From Pseudomonas sp. MF4836 (GTDB lineage Bacteria > Pseudomonadota > Gammaproteobacteria > Pseudomonadales > Pseudomonadaceae), in NCBI RefSeq assembly GCF_002018875.1, contig NZ_MVOL01000010.1, positions 186,001-250,000 on the forward strand: DNA of 64,000 nucleotides, read 5' to 3'. The notes beneath the pieces were generated by a model. The model saw nothing but the letters and a program-made list of their open reading frames with translations, was not told where the DNA came from and did no database searches. How positions within the stretch are numbered: the first letter of the stretch is position 1; each line of letters begins with the position of its first letter. Of the stretch, positions 44,508 through 53,791 are shown in pieces. A program made the position numbers and the translations under genes.

Positions 44508-45593
44508 TCAGGCCGAGCGCACTTGGCGGCGCGCGGCCTCTTCGCGCACGGCGGGGAGGATCCAGCGCCCGTAGTCGACGGTGTCGTACAGCGGGTCGTA
44601 ACCGCGGTTGAGGAAGGTGGTGACCCCCAGGTCGACGTAGTCCAGCAGGGCCTGGGCCACGGTTTCCGGGGTGCCGACCAGGGCGGTGGTGTCGCCATAG
44701 GCGCCGACGGCGGTGGCGGTGGGCATCCACAGCGCGCGGTCATGGCGGTCGCTCCGGGCGGCGGCGGCCAGCAGGCGTTCCGAGCCGGTGCCCTTGATCC
44801 GTTTCTGCCAGGGGCTGCCGGCGGCGAACTGCGGGTTGGCCTTGATCTGCGCCAGGATCTGCTCGGCGCGTTGCCAGGCCAGTTCCTCGGTGGCCCCCAG
44901 GATCAGCCGGACCGAAAGGCTGACCCGGGGTGCCGCGACTCCAGCGGCCTGGGCGGCGGCCTTGAGTTTGGCGATCTGCTCGGCGACCCCGCTCAGGGGC
45001 TCGCCCCACAGCGCATACAGGTCCGCATGCTTGACCGCGATCTGGTAGGCGATGTCCGAGGACCCGCCGAAGGAAATCGGAATGTGCGGCTGTTGCAGCG
45101 GCTTGACCGGAGAAAACGCGCCCTTGATGTTGAAGTACTGCCCCTCGAAATCGAATGGTTCCTCGGCGGTCCAGGTACGGCGCACGATCTCCAGGTACTC
45201 GTCGGTGCGTTTGTAGCGCTCGCTCTTGTCCAGCAGGGTGTCACCTTCCTGGGGTTCGGCGGTGATGCCGGTGATGGCATGCAGGCGAATTCGCCCGCCG
45301 CCGGTGGTGTGGTCCAGGGTGGCGAAGGCCCGGGCAGCGACGGTCGGCGCCGTGAGGGCCGGGCGGTGGGCAATCATGAAGCCCAGGCGCTCGGTGTGGG
45401 CGGCGGCATAGGCGGCGATCTGCAAGCTGTCGGCACTGCCCGGGCCGCTGGCGATCAGCACCCGGTCAAAGCCGGCGTGCTCATGGGCGCGGGCGTGGTG
45501 GCGAATGAACTCCAGATCAAAATCCGGGCTGCGCATGCCCCGGGTCTCGGACCATTGGCGAGGGAAAATCATGCCGACAAATTCAATGCTCAT
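44508..45593 (-). CDS. LLM-class flavin-dependent monooxygenase (SsuD-like)
   Basis: A 361-residue FMNH2-dependent monooxygenase of the bacterial-luciferase fold. Family features: SIEFVGMIFPRQWSETRG, HEHAGFDRVLIASGPGSADSLQIAAYAAAHTERLGFMIAHRPALTAPTVAARAFATLDHTTGGGRIRLHAI and the flavin-binding PHIPISFGGSSDIAYQIAVKHADLY. SsuD-type enzymes cleave C-S bonds of sulfonates to release sulfite. ATG 45593 has AGGA eight bases upstream. It is the last gene of the putative sulfur operon, 66 bases after the TonB receptor. A flavin reductase partner is not in the window. Confidence 0.9.
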   Translation of the reverse strand: MSIEFVGMIFPRQWSETRGMRSPDFDLEFIRHHARAHEHAGFDRVLIASGPGSADSLQIAAYAAAHTERLGFMIAHRPALTAPTVAARAFATLDHTTGGGRIRLHAITGITAEPQEGDTLLDKSERYKRTDEYLEIVRRTWTAEEPFDFEGQYFNIKGAFSPVKPLQQPHIPISFGGSSDIAYQIAVKHADLYALWGEPLSGVAEQIAKLKAAAQAAGVAAPRVSLSVRLILGATEELAWQRAEQILAQIKANPQFAAGSPWQKRIKGTGSERLLAAAARSDRHDRALWMPTATAVGAYGDTTALVGTPETVAQALLDYVDLGVTTFLNRGYDPLYDTVDYGRWILPAVREEAARRQVRSA

Positions 45594-45659
45594 CTTGGGT
45601 TTCCTGAGGGTGTGATTAATCAATCCGTAGCGGCTCTGTAGCCGCTGCCGCTACAGCTG

Positions 45660-48221
45660 TTAAAACTGGTAATCCACCTGGGCCAGCAGGGTGCGGCCGG
45701 GCATGGGTTGCAAGAAGGTGTTGGTGGAGCCGGCGAGGCCGCTGACGAAGTTCAGTTCGTTGGTCAGGTTGAGCACGCGCAAGGTGGTGCTCCACTGGGG
45801 CTGGCGGTAGTACAGGGCCAGGTCGAGGTTGTATTCGTCGGGAATCTTCACGGTCTTGCTCAGGTTCAGGTACCAGCTGCTGGTCCACCAGCCGGAAAGC
45901 TCGGCGCCAAAACCTGAGTCGAAGCGGTAGTCGACATAGCCACTGGCGGTGTATTCCGGGATTTGCACCGCGTCGAAGCGCCCGGAAGGCCGCTGGTTGA
46001 GGCTGTTGTTGTCGCCGAACACGGTGCCGTTGTCGGCGACGAAACCGGCCGAGGCAAAGCCTGCCTGGGAGGTGAACTCGTTGTAGGCGTTGAGCTTGGA
46101 CAGATTCAGGCCGCTGCGCAGGTGGTCGCTGGGTTGGTAGCGCAGGGTGGATTCCACGCCCTTGATCACCAGCCGCGCGATGTTGTTATTGCTGTCCGGG
46201 GCCTGGTCGCGGGCCTGCTTGAACGCGGCCAGGGTCATGAACAACTGGTCGGGCACGGCTTCGACCTTCAGCCCGACTTCATGCAGCACGCTCAGGCTCT
46301 GGAAGGCCAGGGGGTTGAGTTGGTTGGCGCCAGCGCCGCTGCCCCAGCCCAGGCCGTTGGAGAAGAACCCGGTATTGACCGCCAGGGAGCGGTCGAAGGT
46401 GTAGTACAGGGTGCTGTTTTCGGTCGGCTTGACGTAGGGGCTGACCTGGAACGAGAACAGCCGGTAGTTGTTGCTGTCCTTGCGCGGGTTGCCGCCGGCG
46501 AGGACGAAGGGGTTTTCGATCTCGGCATCGATCCAGCTGCGGCTGGCGCCGATGTTCAGGCCCAGGCGCTCGCCGAAGTGCAGGTTGTGCTGGCTGAACA
46601 GGGTGCGGGTGGTCCAGGTGCTTTCGGCGGTGTAGGGCGCCACGGATTCGGCGTACAGGCCGTGGCCGGCGGGGTACATGGCACCCAGGTTGAGCCAGCC
46701 GTAGTAGCTGGAGTACTGGGGCACCCCGGGCTGGCCGATCCAGGCGCCATTGCCGCCGGCAGGGTTGCTGCCGGTGAGCCCCAGCAGGTCGCCGGGGTTC
46801 TTGCCCGATGGGTCCTGAGTCAGGTCGTAGGCGTTGATGGTGTTGCCGAAGTTGTTGTTGGCGGCAATCGACTGGTTGAACTCGCGGCGGTAGATCAGCC
46901 CGCTGTTGCTGTCGTCGCGCAGGGTCCAGTCGCCGAGTCGGGTTTCATTGCGCGAGCGGAACTCGAAACGGTTGTCGAACAGGTTGTCCCTGGACTGCAC
47001 CTGGAACGAACCTACGGCGTCGGTCAGGTCCCTGGAGCGCTGGTAGAAGGTGCTGTTGGCCAGGGTGATGCTTGGCGACAGGTCAGCTTCGACCCGCAGC
47101 TGGGTGGTGAAACGCCGCGAGCTGTTTTCGTCCTCCTTGCGCTGCCCGGTCTGCGACGACAGCGAGGTCAGGCCGTTGCCCGCCAGGGTCGGGTCATAGA
47201 CCCAGCCGCGCAGGCTGCCGGGGCTGGCCTGGGTGTTGGGCGAGGCGGTCTGGAAGCTGCCGTCCACCACTGCGTACTGGCCCTGGGCGTTGCGCTGGCG
47301 CTGGACCCAGCCCAGGGTCGGTGCATCGGCGGCCCCCGAGGCCAGGACCGGCGACCACAGGGTGTTGCCGTTCTGGATGATCGGCGTGGCGCGCCCGGCA
47401 TAGTACTGGCCGCTGTCCACCAGTTGCTGGGTGGCGCGGTTCCAGCCGTGGGTGATGTTGTAGTCGTAGTAATTGTCGTAGCTGGCGTTCCAGTCGACCC
47501 GCACGCTGTCGTTGCGCCAGGCCAGGGCACCGTAGAAGGCGTCGAAGTTATTGTCGACGTTGTCGTAGAAGTCCTGCTGGCGCTGCTTGGTGATGCTCAT
47601 GCGGTACGCCAGGTTGTCGCTCAACGGCCCGGTGTTATCGATGCTGAATTTGCTCGAGTCCCGGGACTCGCCATCGGGAATCCACGACCCCAGCTCGCCG
47701 CTGAGCTTGGTCTTGAACTCGTTGAAATTGGGTTTCTTGCTCAGGTAGTTGACGTAGCCACCGCTGCCGGACACCGAGCCGTAGGTCACGGAAGAGGGCC
47801 CGGCGACGATATCGGCACCCTCGTAGGCGTTGAAGTTGGCCGGGTGGCGCACGCCATAGGCGCGCTGACCGTCCTGGAACACTTCCGAGCCCTGGGCCCG
47901 GAACTGCGGGGCGATGCCGGCGTTCTGCCCGCCACCGCGGGTGATGCCGGGGGCGTACTTGACCAGGTCATCGGCGCTGCGGATCGAGTCGTTGGCCAAC
48001 TGCTCGGCGTTGACCTGGGTCACCGAGCGCGGGGTGTCGAGCACTTTGCCCTCAAGGCCACCGTAGACCGAGGTCGGCGGGCGGGTGGGCAGGGCGTCGT
48101 CCTCGGACTCGCTGGCGCTGGCCTGGACCGTGACGGTTTGCAGCTGGGTATCGGCGGCAAACGCCTGGATCGGCAGGCTTGCAGCCAGCAGCAGAGGTAA
48201 ACGCAAGGCGATAGCGTGCAT
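45660..48221 (-). CDS. TonB-dependent outer-membrane receptor
   Basis: An 853-residue TonB-dependent transporter. Signal peptide ends at AFA (residue 22) followed by the TonB box region LQTVTVQAS. A plug (GGLEGKVLDTPRSVTQVNAEQL, ... GPSSVTYGSVSGSGGYVNYLSKKP) and a 22-strand barrel ending in LLAQVDYQF complete it. No N-terminal STN signalling domain is present. The sequence is of the siderophore-receptor type, but its place between sulfonate-related genes suggests uptake of an organosulfur compound. AAGGGG precedes the ATG. Confidence 0.93.
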   Translation of the reverse strand: MHAIALRLPLLLAASLPIQAFAADTQLQTVTVQASASESEDDALPTRPPTSVYGGLEGKVLDTPRSVTQVNAEQLANDSIRSADDLVKYAPGITRGGGQNAGIAPQFRAQGSEVFQDGQRAYGVRHPANFNAYEGADIVAGPSSVTYGSVSGSGGYVNYLSKKPNFNEFKTKLSGELGSWIPDGESRDSSKFSIDNTGPLSDNLAYRMSITKQRQQDFYDNVDNNFDAFYGALAWRNDSVRVDWNASYDNYYDYNITHGWNRATQQLVDSGQYYAGRATPIIQNGNTLWSPVLASGAADAPTLGWVQRQRNAQGQYAVVDGSFQTASPNTQASPGSLRGWVYDPTLAGNGLTSLSSQTGQRKEDENSSRRFTTQLRVEADLSPSITLANSTFYQRSRDLTDAVGSFQVQSRDNLFDNRFEFRSRNETRLGDWTLRDDSNSGLIYRREFNQSIAANNNFGNTINAYDLTQDPSGKNPGDLLGLTGSNPAGGNGAWIGQPGVPQYSSYYGWLNLGAMYPAGHGLYAESVAPYTAESTWTTRTLFSQHNLHFGERLGLNIGASRSWIDAEIENPFVLAGGNPRKDSNNYRLFSFQVSPYVKPTENSTLYYTFDRSLAVNTGFFSNGLGWGSGAGANQLNPLAFQSLSVLHEVGLKVEAVPDQLFMTLAAFKQARDQAPDSNNNIARLVIKGVESTLRYQPSDHLRSGLNLSKLNAYNEFTSQAGFASAGFVADNGTVFGDNNSLNQRPSGRFDAVQIPEYTASGYVDYRFDSGFGAELSGWWTSSWYLNLSKTVKIPDEYNLDLALYYRQPQWSTTLRVLNLTNELNFVSGLAGSTNTFLQPMPGRTLLAQVDYQF

Positions 48222-48301
48222 GGCAGAAATGCCCCTTGAAAAATGGGAGATCGATGTCGAGTCGCGAGTGGGGCGAGACAGCAGGCTGCCTCGCCACCCT
48301 G

Positions 48302-49900
48302 TCAGGCGGTGTCTTTGAGCCAGAGCTTTTCAAAACGCCAGGTGCTGAACAGCGACTGCTCCGCTTCGGCGCCGCCGACCCGGGTGGCCACGCTGTCCAG
48401 CAGATCGGCGTAGCCCCAGATCAGCATGCCGCCGCGCTCGTACTGGATCTGCTGCACCTGGTGCACCAGGGCCTTGCGTTTCTCCAGGTCGGGCTGGGCC
48501 ATGGCCGCCAGGAACAGCTCGCTGAAATGCGCGTCGCTGAAGTGAGTCTTGTTGGCCACGGCAAAGGGCGCATCGGTGTGAATCGCGCTGGCCAGAAATG
48601 GTGCGCCGATGCTGCCACCGGTGCTCAGGGTCCAGTCGTTGCGCAGCGGGCCCTGGAAGGTCGCGAGATCCACCTGCTTGACCTTGAGGGTCACGCCAAT
48701 ACGCTTGGCCTGTTCCGCCAGCACCAGGGCCGAGGTCAGCCCCGGGCCGGGGGTGGTCACCAGTTCCAGCTCCAGGTGTTCCTGGCCGGCTTCCTTGAGC
48801 AGTTGCGCTGCGCGCTGCGGGTCGTGGGCCCGTGGCCCGAGGCTGTGGTTGAAGGTCGGGTCGCTCGGCGCATACAGGTCGTTGGCCACCCGGCCCTGGC
48901 CGTTGAGGGCGCGGCGCACCAGCTCCTCGCGGTCCGCCAGGAGGCGAAACGCCTCGCGTACCCGTGGGTCGTTGAAGGGTGGCTTGTCCAGGTTCATGTC
49001 GAAAGACAGCCAGTTGCCGGTCACCGACTTCAGCACCTTGAGCCGCGGGTCGCGCTGCAACACCTCCAGTTGTTCGGTGGGCATGACGTTGGCCATGTCG
49101 ATCTGGCCGGAGCGCAGGGCCGCCAGGCGCGACACCTGGTCCTTGAAGTCGATGATCTCCAGCTCATCGGCGTAGGGCTTGCCGTCTTTGTAGTAATTCT
49201 CGAAACGGGTGAACAGCGAGCGCTGGCCGGGGGTGAAACTCTTCAGCTTGTAGGGGCCGGCACCCACCGGGTTGGTCACCGGGTGGTAGTCCACCGGGAC
49301 GATGCCGCCAAAGTTGACCCAGGTTTCCGCCAGGGGCATGTAGCTGCGGCCCTCGCGAAAGCTCAGGCGCACCGTGCGCTCGTCGAGTTTGACCAGGTTG
49401 TCGCGGTCCACCCAGTGCAGCAGCGCGGCGTAGGGCGAGGCCAGTTGCGGGTCGGTCAAGCGGCGGATGGAGAAGATCAGGTCATCGGCGTCGATGGTCT
49501 TGCCGTGGTGGAACTCCAGGTCCGGGCGCAGGCGCAGAGTCCAGCTGCTCGCGTCGGCATTGGGCTCGGCAAACTCGGCCAGGGCCAGGCGCGGCTGCAT
49601 CTGTTCGTCCCATTCCCAGAGCTTGCTGTACAGCGCAAAGCCGCGAACGATGCCGCTGCCGATGGGCTTGTGGGCATCCAGGTTGCCGCTCTGGTTACCG
49701 TCGAGGATGCCCAGGCGCAGGCGCCCGCCGTAACGCGGCGTGTCGTCGTTGAGGGCCCCGACGCCGGCCGCTGCGGGCGGGTCGCTGCGTTGATCGCAAC
49801 CGGCCAGCAGGCTGCCGCCCAGCAGCAGGCCGCCGCCGAGGGCGACACTGTGGCCGATAAAGTCCCGCCGACTGATTAACAACCGATGATCCTGGCTCAT
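48302..49900 (-). CDS. Tat-exported family-5 solute-binding lipoprotein
   Basis: A 532-residue extracytoplasmic solute-binding protein of the dipeptide/oligopeptide/nickel family. The N-terminus has a twin-arginine motif (ISRRDFIGHS), then a hydrophobic stretch and the lipobox LLAGC at about residue 35, so it appears to be a Tat-exported lipoprotein. The mature domain contains LEFHHGKTIDADDLIFSIRRLTDP, NPVGAGPYKLKSFTPGQR and FNDPRVREAFRLLADREELV, typical of the family. ATG 49900 lies four bases after the stop of the monooxygenase gene. No cognate permease is encoded nearby. Confidence 0.92.
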   Translation of the reverse strand: MSQDHRLLISRRDFIGHSVALGGGLLLGGSLLAGCDQRSDPPAAAGVGALNDDTPRYGGRLRLGILDGNQSGNLDAHKPIGSGIVRGFALYSKLWEWDEQMQPRLALAEFAEPNADASSWTLRLRPDLEFHHGKTIDADDLIFSIRRLTDPQLASPYAALLHWVDRDNLVKLDERTVRLSFREGRSYMPLAETWVNFGGIVPVDYHPVTNPVGAGPYKLKSFTPGQRSLFTRFENYYKDGKPYADELEIIDFKDQVSRLAALRSGQIDMANVMPTEQLEVLQRDPRLKVLKSVTGNWLSFDMNLDKPPFNDPRVREAFRLLADREELVRRALNGQGRVANDLYAPSDPTFNHSLGPRAHDPQRAAQLLKEAGQEHLELELVTTPGPGLTSALVLAEQAKRIGVTLKVKQVDLATFQGPLRNDWTLSTGGSIGAPFLASAIHTDAPFAVANKTHFSDAHFSELFLAAMAQPDLEKRKALVHQVQQIQYERGGMLIWGYADLLDSVATRVGGAEAEQSLFSTWRFEKLWLKDTA

Positions 49901-49904
49901 GGCA

Positions 49905-51113
49905 TCAGGCTCCGGCCGGGCCGTTGGCGGAGCGCAGCTCCAGCGGCGCTTCCTGGGGCCGGCTGAGCTCGGCCCGTTCGCCGCGAAAGTGCGGCAGGAT
50001 GTGCTCGCCCAGACGGTAGGCCTCTTCCAGGTGCGGGTAGCCGGCCAGGAAGAACAGATCAATGCCCAGGGTGTTGTACTCACGGATCCGCGCCACCACG
50101 TTTTCATAGCTGCCGACCAGGGCGCAGCCCGGCGGGATACCGATGTAGCCGAAGCCGGTCCAGACATTGGGGTGGATGAAAAAGTCGTCGAAGCCCTGGG
50201 TCTCGTTCTTCTGCGCGAATTCGGTTTCGTAGCTGAGCTTGCGCGCGGTGCGCAACCCGGCGTGGGCGGCCACCGCCTTGACCGCACCACGGGCAATGCC
50301 TTCGTCGAAGAAACGCTTGGCTTCCGTGCGTGCCAGCTCTTCGGTCTCGCGGGTGATGACGTCGATCGACAGGCCGAAGCGGATATCCGTGCGCCCGTAT
50401 TTCAGGGCGCGCTGGCGAATGTCGGCAATCAGCGCGGCGATCTCGTCCGGGTGCTCGGCGCGCATCAGGTAGAAGTCCGCATGCTTGGCGGCGAACTCCC
50501 GGGCCGGAATCGACGAGCCGGCGGTGCAGATCAGCGGCAACTCGGCCTTTTTCAGCGGCCCGCGCAGGCCGCCGCCTTCGGCCCGGTAGAAGCGACCCTC
50601 GTAGTGGAAATTCTCGTTGTGCCAATAGCCTTTGACCACGTCCATGAACTCGATGGCGCGCGCATAACGCTCGTCGTGGTCGCTGAAGTCGCCGACCTGG
50701 CGCTGAATCGCATCCGAGCCGCCGTTGATGATGTTCCACACCAGGCGGTTGCCGGTGGCGCGCTGGTAGGTCGCCGCCTGCTGCACCGCGACCCAGGGCG
50801 TGTAGTGATAGGGCTGGAAGGCGGTGACAAACTTCAGGCTGCGGGTTTCCCGGGCCAGCAGCGAGCACACGGTCCAGGGCTCTTCGCCGGTCGGCGCGTT
50901 GACCATCAGCGCGCCGCCGAAGCCGTTGATTTCCGCCGCCCGGGCGATCTGCCCCAGGTAGTCGATGTAGGTGAAGTGGTCGCCAACGCTGAACCCCGAG
51001 ACCGCACCGGTGCTGGGGCCGCCGCGGTGCCAATCGCCACGGTTGCGCGGGTCGCCGGGGAGGAACTGGGTTTCGCCGTGCAGTGGCAGGCGGGTAAAGA
51101 ATTCAATGCTCAT
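49905..51113 (-). CDS. LLM-class flavin-dependent monooxygenase (SsuD/MsuD-like)
   Basis: A 402-residue luciferase-fold FMNH2-dependent monooxygenase. Distinctive segments are MSIEFFTRLPLHGET, DHFTYIDYLGQIARAAEINGFGGALMVNAPTGEEPWTVCSLLARETRSLKFVTAFQPYHYTPWVAVQQAATYQRATGNRLVWNIINGG and LKKAELPLICTAGSS. They are closest to alkanesulfonate monooxygenases. The pair of related enzymes in this operon suggests two substrates or two successive oxidations. It is coupled tightly to the lipase gene upstream (15 bases) and the binding-protein gene downstream (4 bases). Confidence 0.92.
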   Translation of the reverse strand: MSIEFFTRLPLHGETQFLPGDPRNRGDWHRGGPSTGAVSGFSVGDHFTYIDYLGQIARAAEINGFGGALMVNAPTGEEPWTVCSLLARETRSLKFVTAFQPYHYTPWVAVQQAATYQRATGNRLVWNIINGGSDAIQRQVGDFSDHDERYARAIEFMDVVKGYWHNENFHYEGRFYRAEGGGLRGPLKKAELPLICTAGSSIPAREFAAKHADFYLMRAEHPDEIAALIADIRQRALKYGRTDIRFGLSIDVITRETEELARTEAKRFFDEGIARGAVKAVAAHAGLRTARKLSYETEFAQKNETQGFDDFFIHPNVWTGFGYIGIPPGCALVGSYENVVARIREYNTLGIDLFFLAGYPHLEEAYRLGEHILPHFRGERAELSRPQEAPLELRSANGPAGA

Positions 51114-51128
51114 GGGCGGGTCTCCGGC

Positions 51129-52352
51129 TTACTGCACGCTGGGGTTGCAGATGGGGGTGATGGGCTGGTCGTTGATCACCTTGTGGGCAAAGGGCACCGA
51201 GTCCTTGAGCGAGGCGTTGACCGTCTCGCTATGGCCCAGGCCCTTGTACAGGTGGCCTTCGACCACCGAACCGGTCTTGCAGGCGTCCTGCATCAACGCC
51301 ACCTGGGTCGAGGCGGCAGGGGTTTTGTCCTCGGCGCCGGTGCCGATAAAGATCGGCTGCGCCAGCTTCAAGGTCGGGTAGGAGACCTGCTTCTGCCAGG
51401 CGGCCAGTTGATTGCCCTGGTAGTCCTTCTTGGCGTTGGCCGGAGTCAGGCCGACGCCGACCACATCACTGACCAGCGCTGCCAGGCAACTGGTGCGGGC
51501 CTGTTCGAACAGCGGCAGGGCCTTGTCGGTGTAGAAATCCCGGGGGTCGATGCTCGGGTCGTACTGCTGAGCGGCCAGCAGGGTGTAGAAGCCGTAGGCC
51601 AGGGAGGCGTCGACCTTGTTCGGGTCCTGTTCGCCGACGTTTTTCGCGCCCACGGTGTAGATCACTCCGGTGCCGATGCTGCCCTTGACCCCCAGTGTAG
51701 GGCCGTAGGTTGGGGCATAGGCGGCCGAGGCGAAGGCGCCGGCGCCGCCCTGGGACTGGCCGATGATCAGCACCTTGTTGGCCAGCCCGGGAACCCCGGC
51801 GACCACCGCCTTGGCGGCGTCGAGGATGCCGTAGGCGGCCATGCGGTTATTCAGCAGCGGGTGCCCGCCCGGGACGCCGAGGCCCTGGTAGTCGCTGGCG
51901 ACAATCGCGTAGCCCTCATCCAGCCAGCGGCTCAGGTACTGCACGTCGCGGTAGGAGCGGCCTTGCCAGGAGGGCGCGCAGACATCCGCCACGCCCACCG
52001 TGCCATGGCCCCAGCTGGCCACCGGCCAACCGCCGGCCGGCGCCTTGCCCTTGGGCAGGAACAGCGTGCCGGAGACCACGATCGGGGTCTTGTTGTCGAT
52101 GCCGTCGGTGGAGCTGTAGAGAATCCGCTGGGCGCTGGCGGCATTGGGCAGGCTCAGGGTCTTCTCCAGCGGTTCGCTGCGCAGCAGTTTGCCCGGGGTG
52201 GCGGGGATTGCCTGCTGCCAGGTGTAGAAGGCCGAGACGCGGCCGTCGCCTTGCAACGGGTCAGGTTTCGGGGCGTGGGTCTCGGCAGCCAGGGCACTGA
52301 GGGACAGCGTCAGGATGCTCAGGCCGAAGGCCAGTCTTGGGGCGAGTTTCAT
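51129..52352 (-). CDS. Secretory lipase (LIP family, PF03583-like)
   Basis: A 407-residue exported alpha/beta hydrolase. Signal peptide ends at ALA (residue 22). The triad elements are the elbow GQSQGGAGAFASA (near 186), DKTP or an earlier Asp, and the late His in KGLGHSETV. SWGHGTVGVADVCAPSW and ASDYQGLGVPGGHPLLNNR are hallmarks of the secretory-lipase family first known from Candida. Placement within a sulfonate-type operon is unusual and suggests hydrolysis of an ester-linked sulfur compound (for example a sulfolipid) outside the inner membrane. ATG 52352 gives the signal peptide. Confidence 0.9.
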   Translation of the reverse strand: MKLAPRLAFGLSILTLSLSALAAETHAPKPDPLQGDGRVSAFYTWQQAIPATPGKLLRSEPLEKTLSLPNAASAQRILYSSTDGIDNKTPIVVSGTLFLPKGKAPAGGWPVASWGHGTVGVADVCAPSWQGRSYRDVQYLSRWLDEGYAIVASDYQGLGVPGGHPLLNNRMAAYGILDAAKAVVAGVPGLANKVLIIGQSQGGAGAFASAAYAPTYGPTLGVKGSIGTGVIYTVGAKNVGEQDPNKVDASLAYGFYTLLAAQQYDPSIDPRDFYTDKALPLFEQARTSCLAALVSDVVGVGLTPANAKKDYQGNQLAAWQKQVSYPTLKLAQPIFIGTGAEDKTPAASTQVALMQDACKTGSVVEGHLYKGLGHSETVNASLKDSVPFAHKVINDQPITPICNPSVQ

Positions 52353-52365
52353 CGGGATTTCCCTA

Positions 52366-53445
52366 TCAAGGTTGGGTCGTGACCGGGCCACGCAGGGCCG
52401 GCCAGTAGTCGGTGAGGTTGAGGTCGATCAGGGCCTGGCGGGTGTAGCCGGTGGCCAGGGCCGGGCCGATGTCGTAGTTGTCGCGAATCAGTTGGTTGGC
52501 CAGGGCATAGACGGTCAGCGCCTGGTAGTGCGCCTTGAGCTGGGCATCGCTTTTGGGCGCCCAGCGTTGTTTCCAGGCCACCGGGTCGTTCTGGTCGTCG
52601 CGGCGCAGCACGCTTTCGGCGGTGCCGGCGCGGGACGACAACTGGTAGTAGGCGTCCTGGTTCTGTTCCTGGGATATCCACCAGGCCGCCTTGACCCAGG
52701 CCGTGGCCAGCAACTGGGTCAGGTCCGGGTGCTGCTCGATAAAACGGTCGGTGCCCCAGAGGTCGGAGACCAGGCGCCAGTCGTTGTCGCCTTGCTTGGT
52801 CGACCAGATGATCTTGCCCACACCTTTGTCTTCCAGGGCATAGGCCTCATTGAGCAGTACCGCGGCATCGACCTTGCCGGCGGCGACGGCTGCGGCGCCG
52901 ACCTGCGGGTTGAGGTTGGCGATCTTGAAGTCATCGAGCTTCAGGCCCTTGCTGGCCAGAAAATTGCTGAAGGCGAATTCCCAGGGCCGGCCGCGATGCA
53001 GGGCCAGGCGCTTGCCCTTGAGGTCCTCGATGGTATTGGCCGTGGAGCTGGCGGGTACCACCAGGTAGATGTTGTTGCCACTGCCGCCGGGCACGATCAA
53101 TTTGCCGGGCACGCCGCCTGCACCGGCGATCACCGACGGCAGGTCGCCGCGTACCGCGAAGTCGATGCTGTTGTTGCTGAAGCCTTCGTTGATCTGCGGG
53201 CCGGCGCCGGCATGGGGCAGGGCGATCCACTCCAGCTTGACCCCACGTTGCTTGAGCTGTTGTTCGAGCCAGCCATCCTCGATGACCCGCCCGGCGATGC
53301 CGCCGAATACCGGTTTGCCGCCCTGGGTAAAGGCGACGATGGCGATCTTCACCGACGCCGGAGCCTGCGCCGTTTCGGCCAGGGCCGTGACACTCACCAG
53401 CAGCGCGGCCGCGGCGGCCAGGCTGTTGCGCCAGAAACCTTTCAT
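52366..53445 (-). CDS. SsuA/TauA-like ABC transporter substrate-binding protein
   Basis: A 359-residue periplasmic binding protein of the aliphatic-sulfonate/nitrate (SsuA/TauA) type. Signal peptide ends at ALA (residue 23). Diagnostic segments: [48 protein letters not shown], then [27 protein letters not shown] and [33 protein letters not shown]. First gene of the operon, with a -24/-12 promoter about 85 bases upstream and a divergent sigma-54 activator. Confidence 0.93.
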   Translation of the reverse strand: MKGFWRNSLAAAAALLVSVTALAETAQAPASVKIAIVAFTQGGKPVFGGIAGRVIEDGWLEQQLKQRGVKLEWIALPHAGAGPQINEGFSNNSIDFAVRGDLPSVIAGAGGVPGKLIVPGGSGNNIYLVVPASSTANTIEDLKGKRLALHRGRPWEFAFSNFLASKGLKLDDFKIANLNPQVGAAAVAAGKVDAAVLLNEAYALEDKGVGKIIWSTKQGDNDWRLVSDLWGTDRFIEQHPDLTQLLATAWVKAAWWISQEQNQDAYYQLSSRAGTAESVLRRDDQNDPVAWKQRWAPKSDAQLKAHYQALTVYALANQLIRDNYDIGPALATGYTRQALIDLNLTDYWPALRGPVTTQP

Positions 53446-53529
53446 TGCAATCCCCTTAATGGCTGGCCGACGCCAGTGCGTCGGTCATCAAGTTGCCGAA
53501 CCCGCAGGTTGGCTGTCGCAAGGGAGAGA

Positions 53530-53544
53530 GCAGATTGCATGCCA
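53530..53544 (-). promoter_or_regulatory. Sigma-54 (-24/-12) promoter of the sulfur operon
   Basis: The minus strand reads TGGCATGCAATCTGC, matching TGGCACG-N4-TTGC with the required GG-N10-GC spacing. It lies 85 bases before the SsuA-like ATG and faces it; the divergent gene encodes a GAFTGA activator. Confidence 0.8.
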
Positions 53545-53690
53545 GCGCCTGGAAAAAGCCCTGCAGGCCTTGTGCGCCAAGGCTTTGGGCGTGCGACCAG
53601 GTGCACGGGCGGTGGCCGCGTTGCTGATCTGTGAACAGTGCGGCTGCTGGCGGGTTGCTGCTCCAGCAGCAATGAGTGTGCGGCTGGCAA

Positions 53691-53713
53691 GTATATCTCT
53701 TTATGGAATATAC
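53691..53713. promoter_or_regulatory. Candidate upstream activator site
   Basis: GTATAT and ATATAC form an inverted repeat with an 11-base spacer, about 150 bases upstream of the -24/-12 element and 79 bases before the activator gene. Position fits an enhancer-binding-protein site; not proven. Confidence 0.4.
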
Positions 53714-53791
53714 AAATACGAATTGATAATTTTTTGGTCTAGCTTTCTTCGTGCACTATTGAGCCCGCGCTTTTACTGCCAGGAATGCATC

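Noticed and set aside
45963-48200. 745-codon plus-strand frame opposite the TonB receptor
   Set aside because: Shadow frame; the minus-strand protein has signal peptide, plug and barrel, while this one has low-complexity Val/Gly/Ala sequence.
49899-52382. 827-codon plus-strand frame opposite the monooxygenase and lipase genes
   Set aside because: Spans two well-supported genes on the other strand and shows no family features.
53069-53791. Long N-terminal extension of the SfnR-like protein
   Set aside because: The extension crosses the SsuA-like gene and the sigma-54 promoter. ATG 53792 has its own AGGA and begins just before the AAA+ domain.
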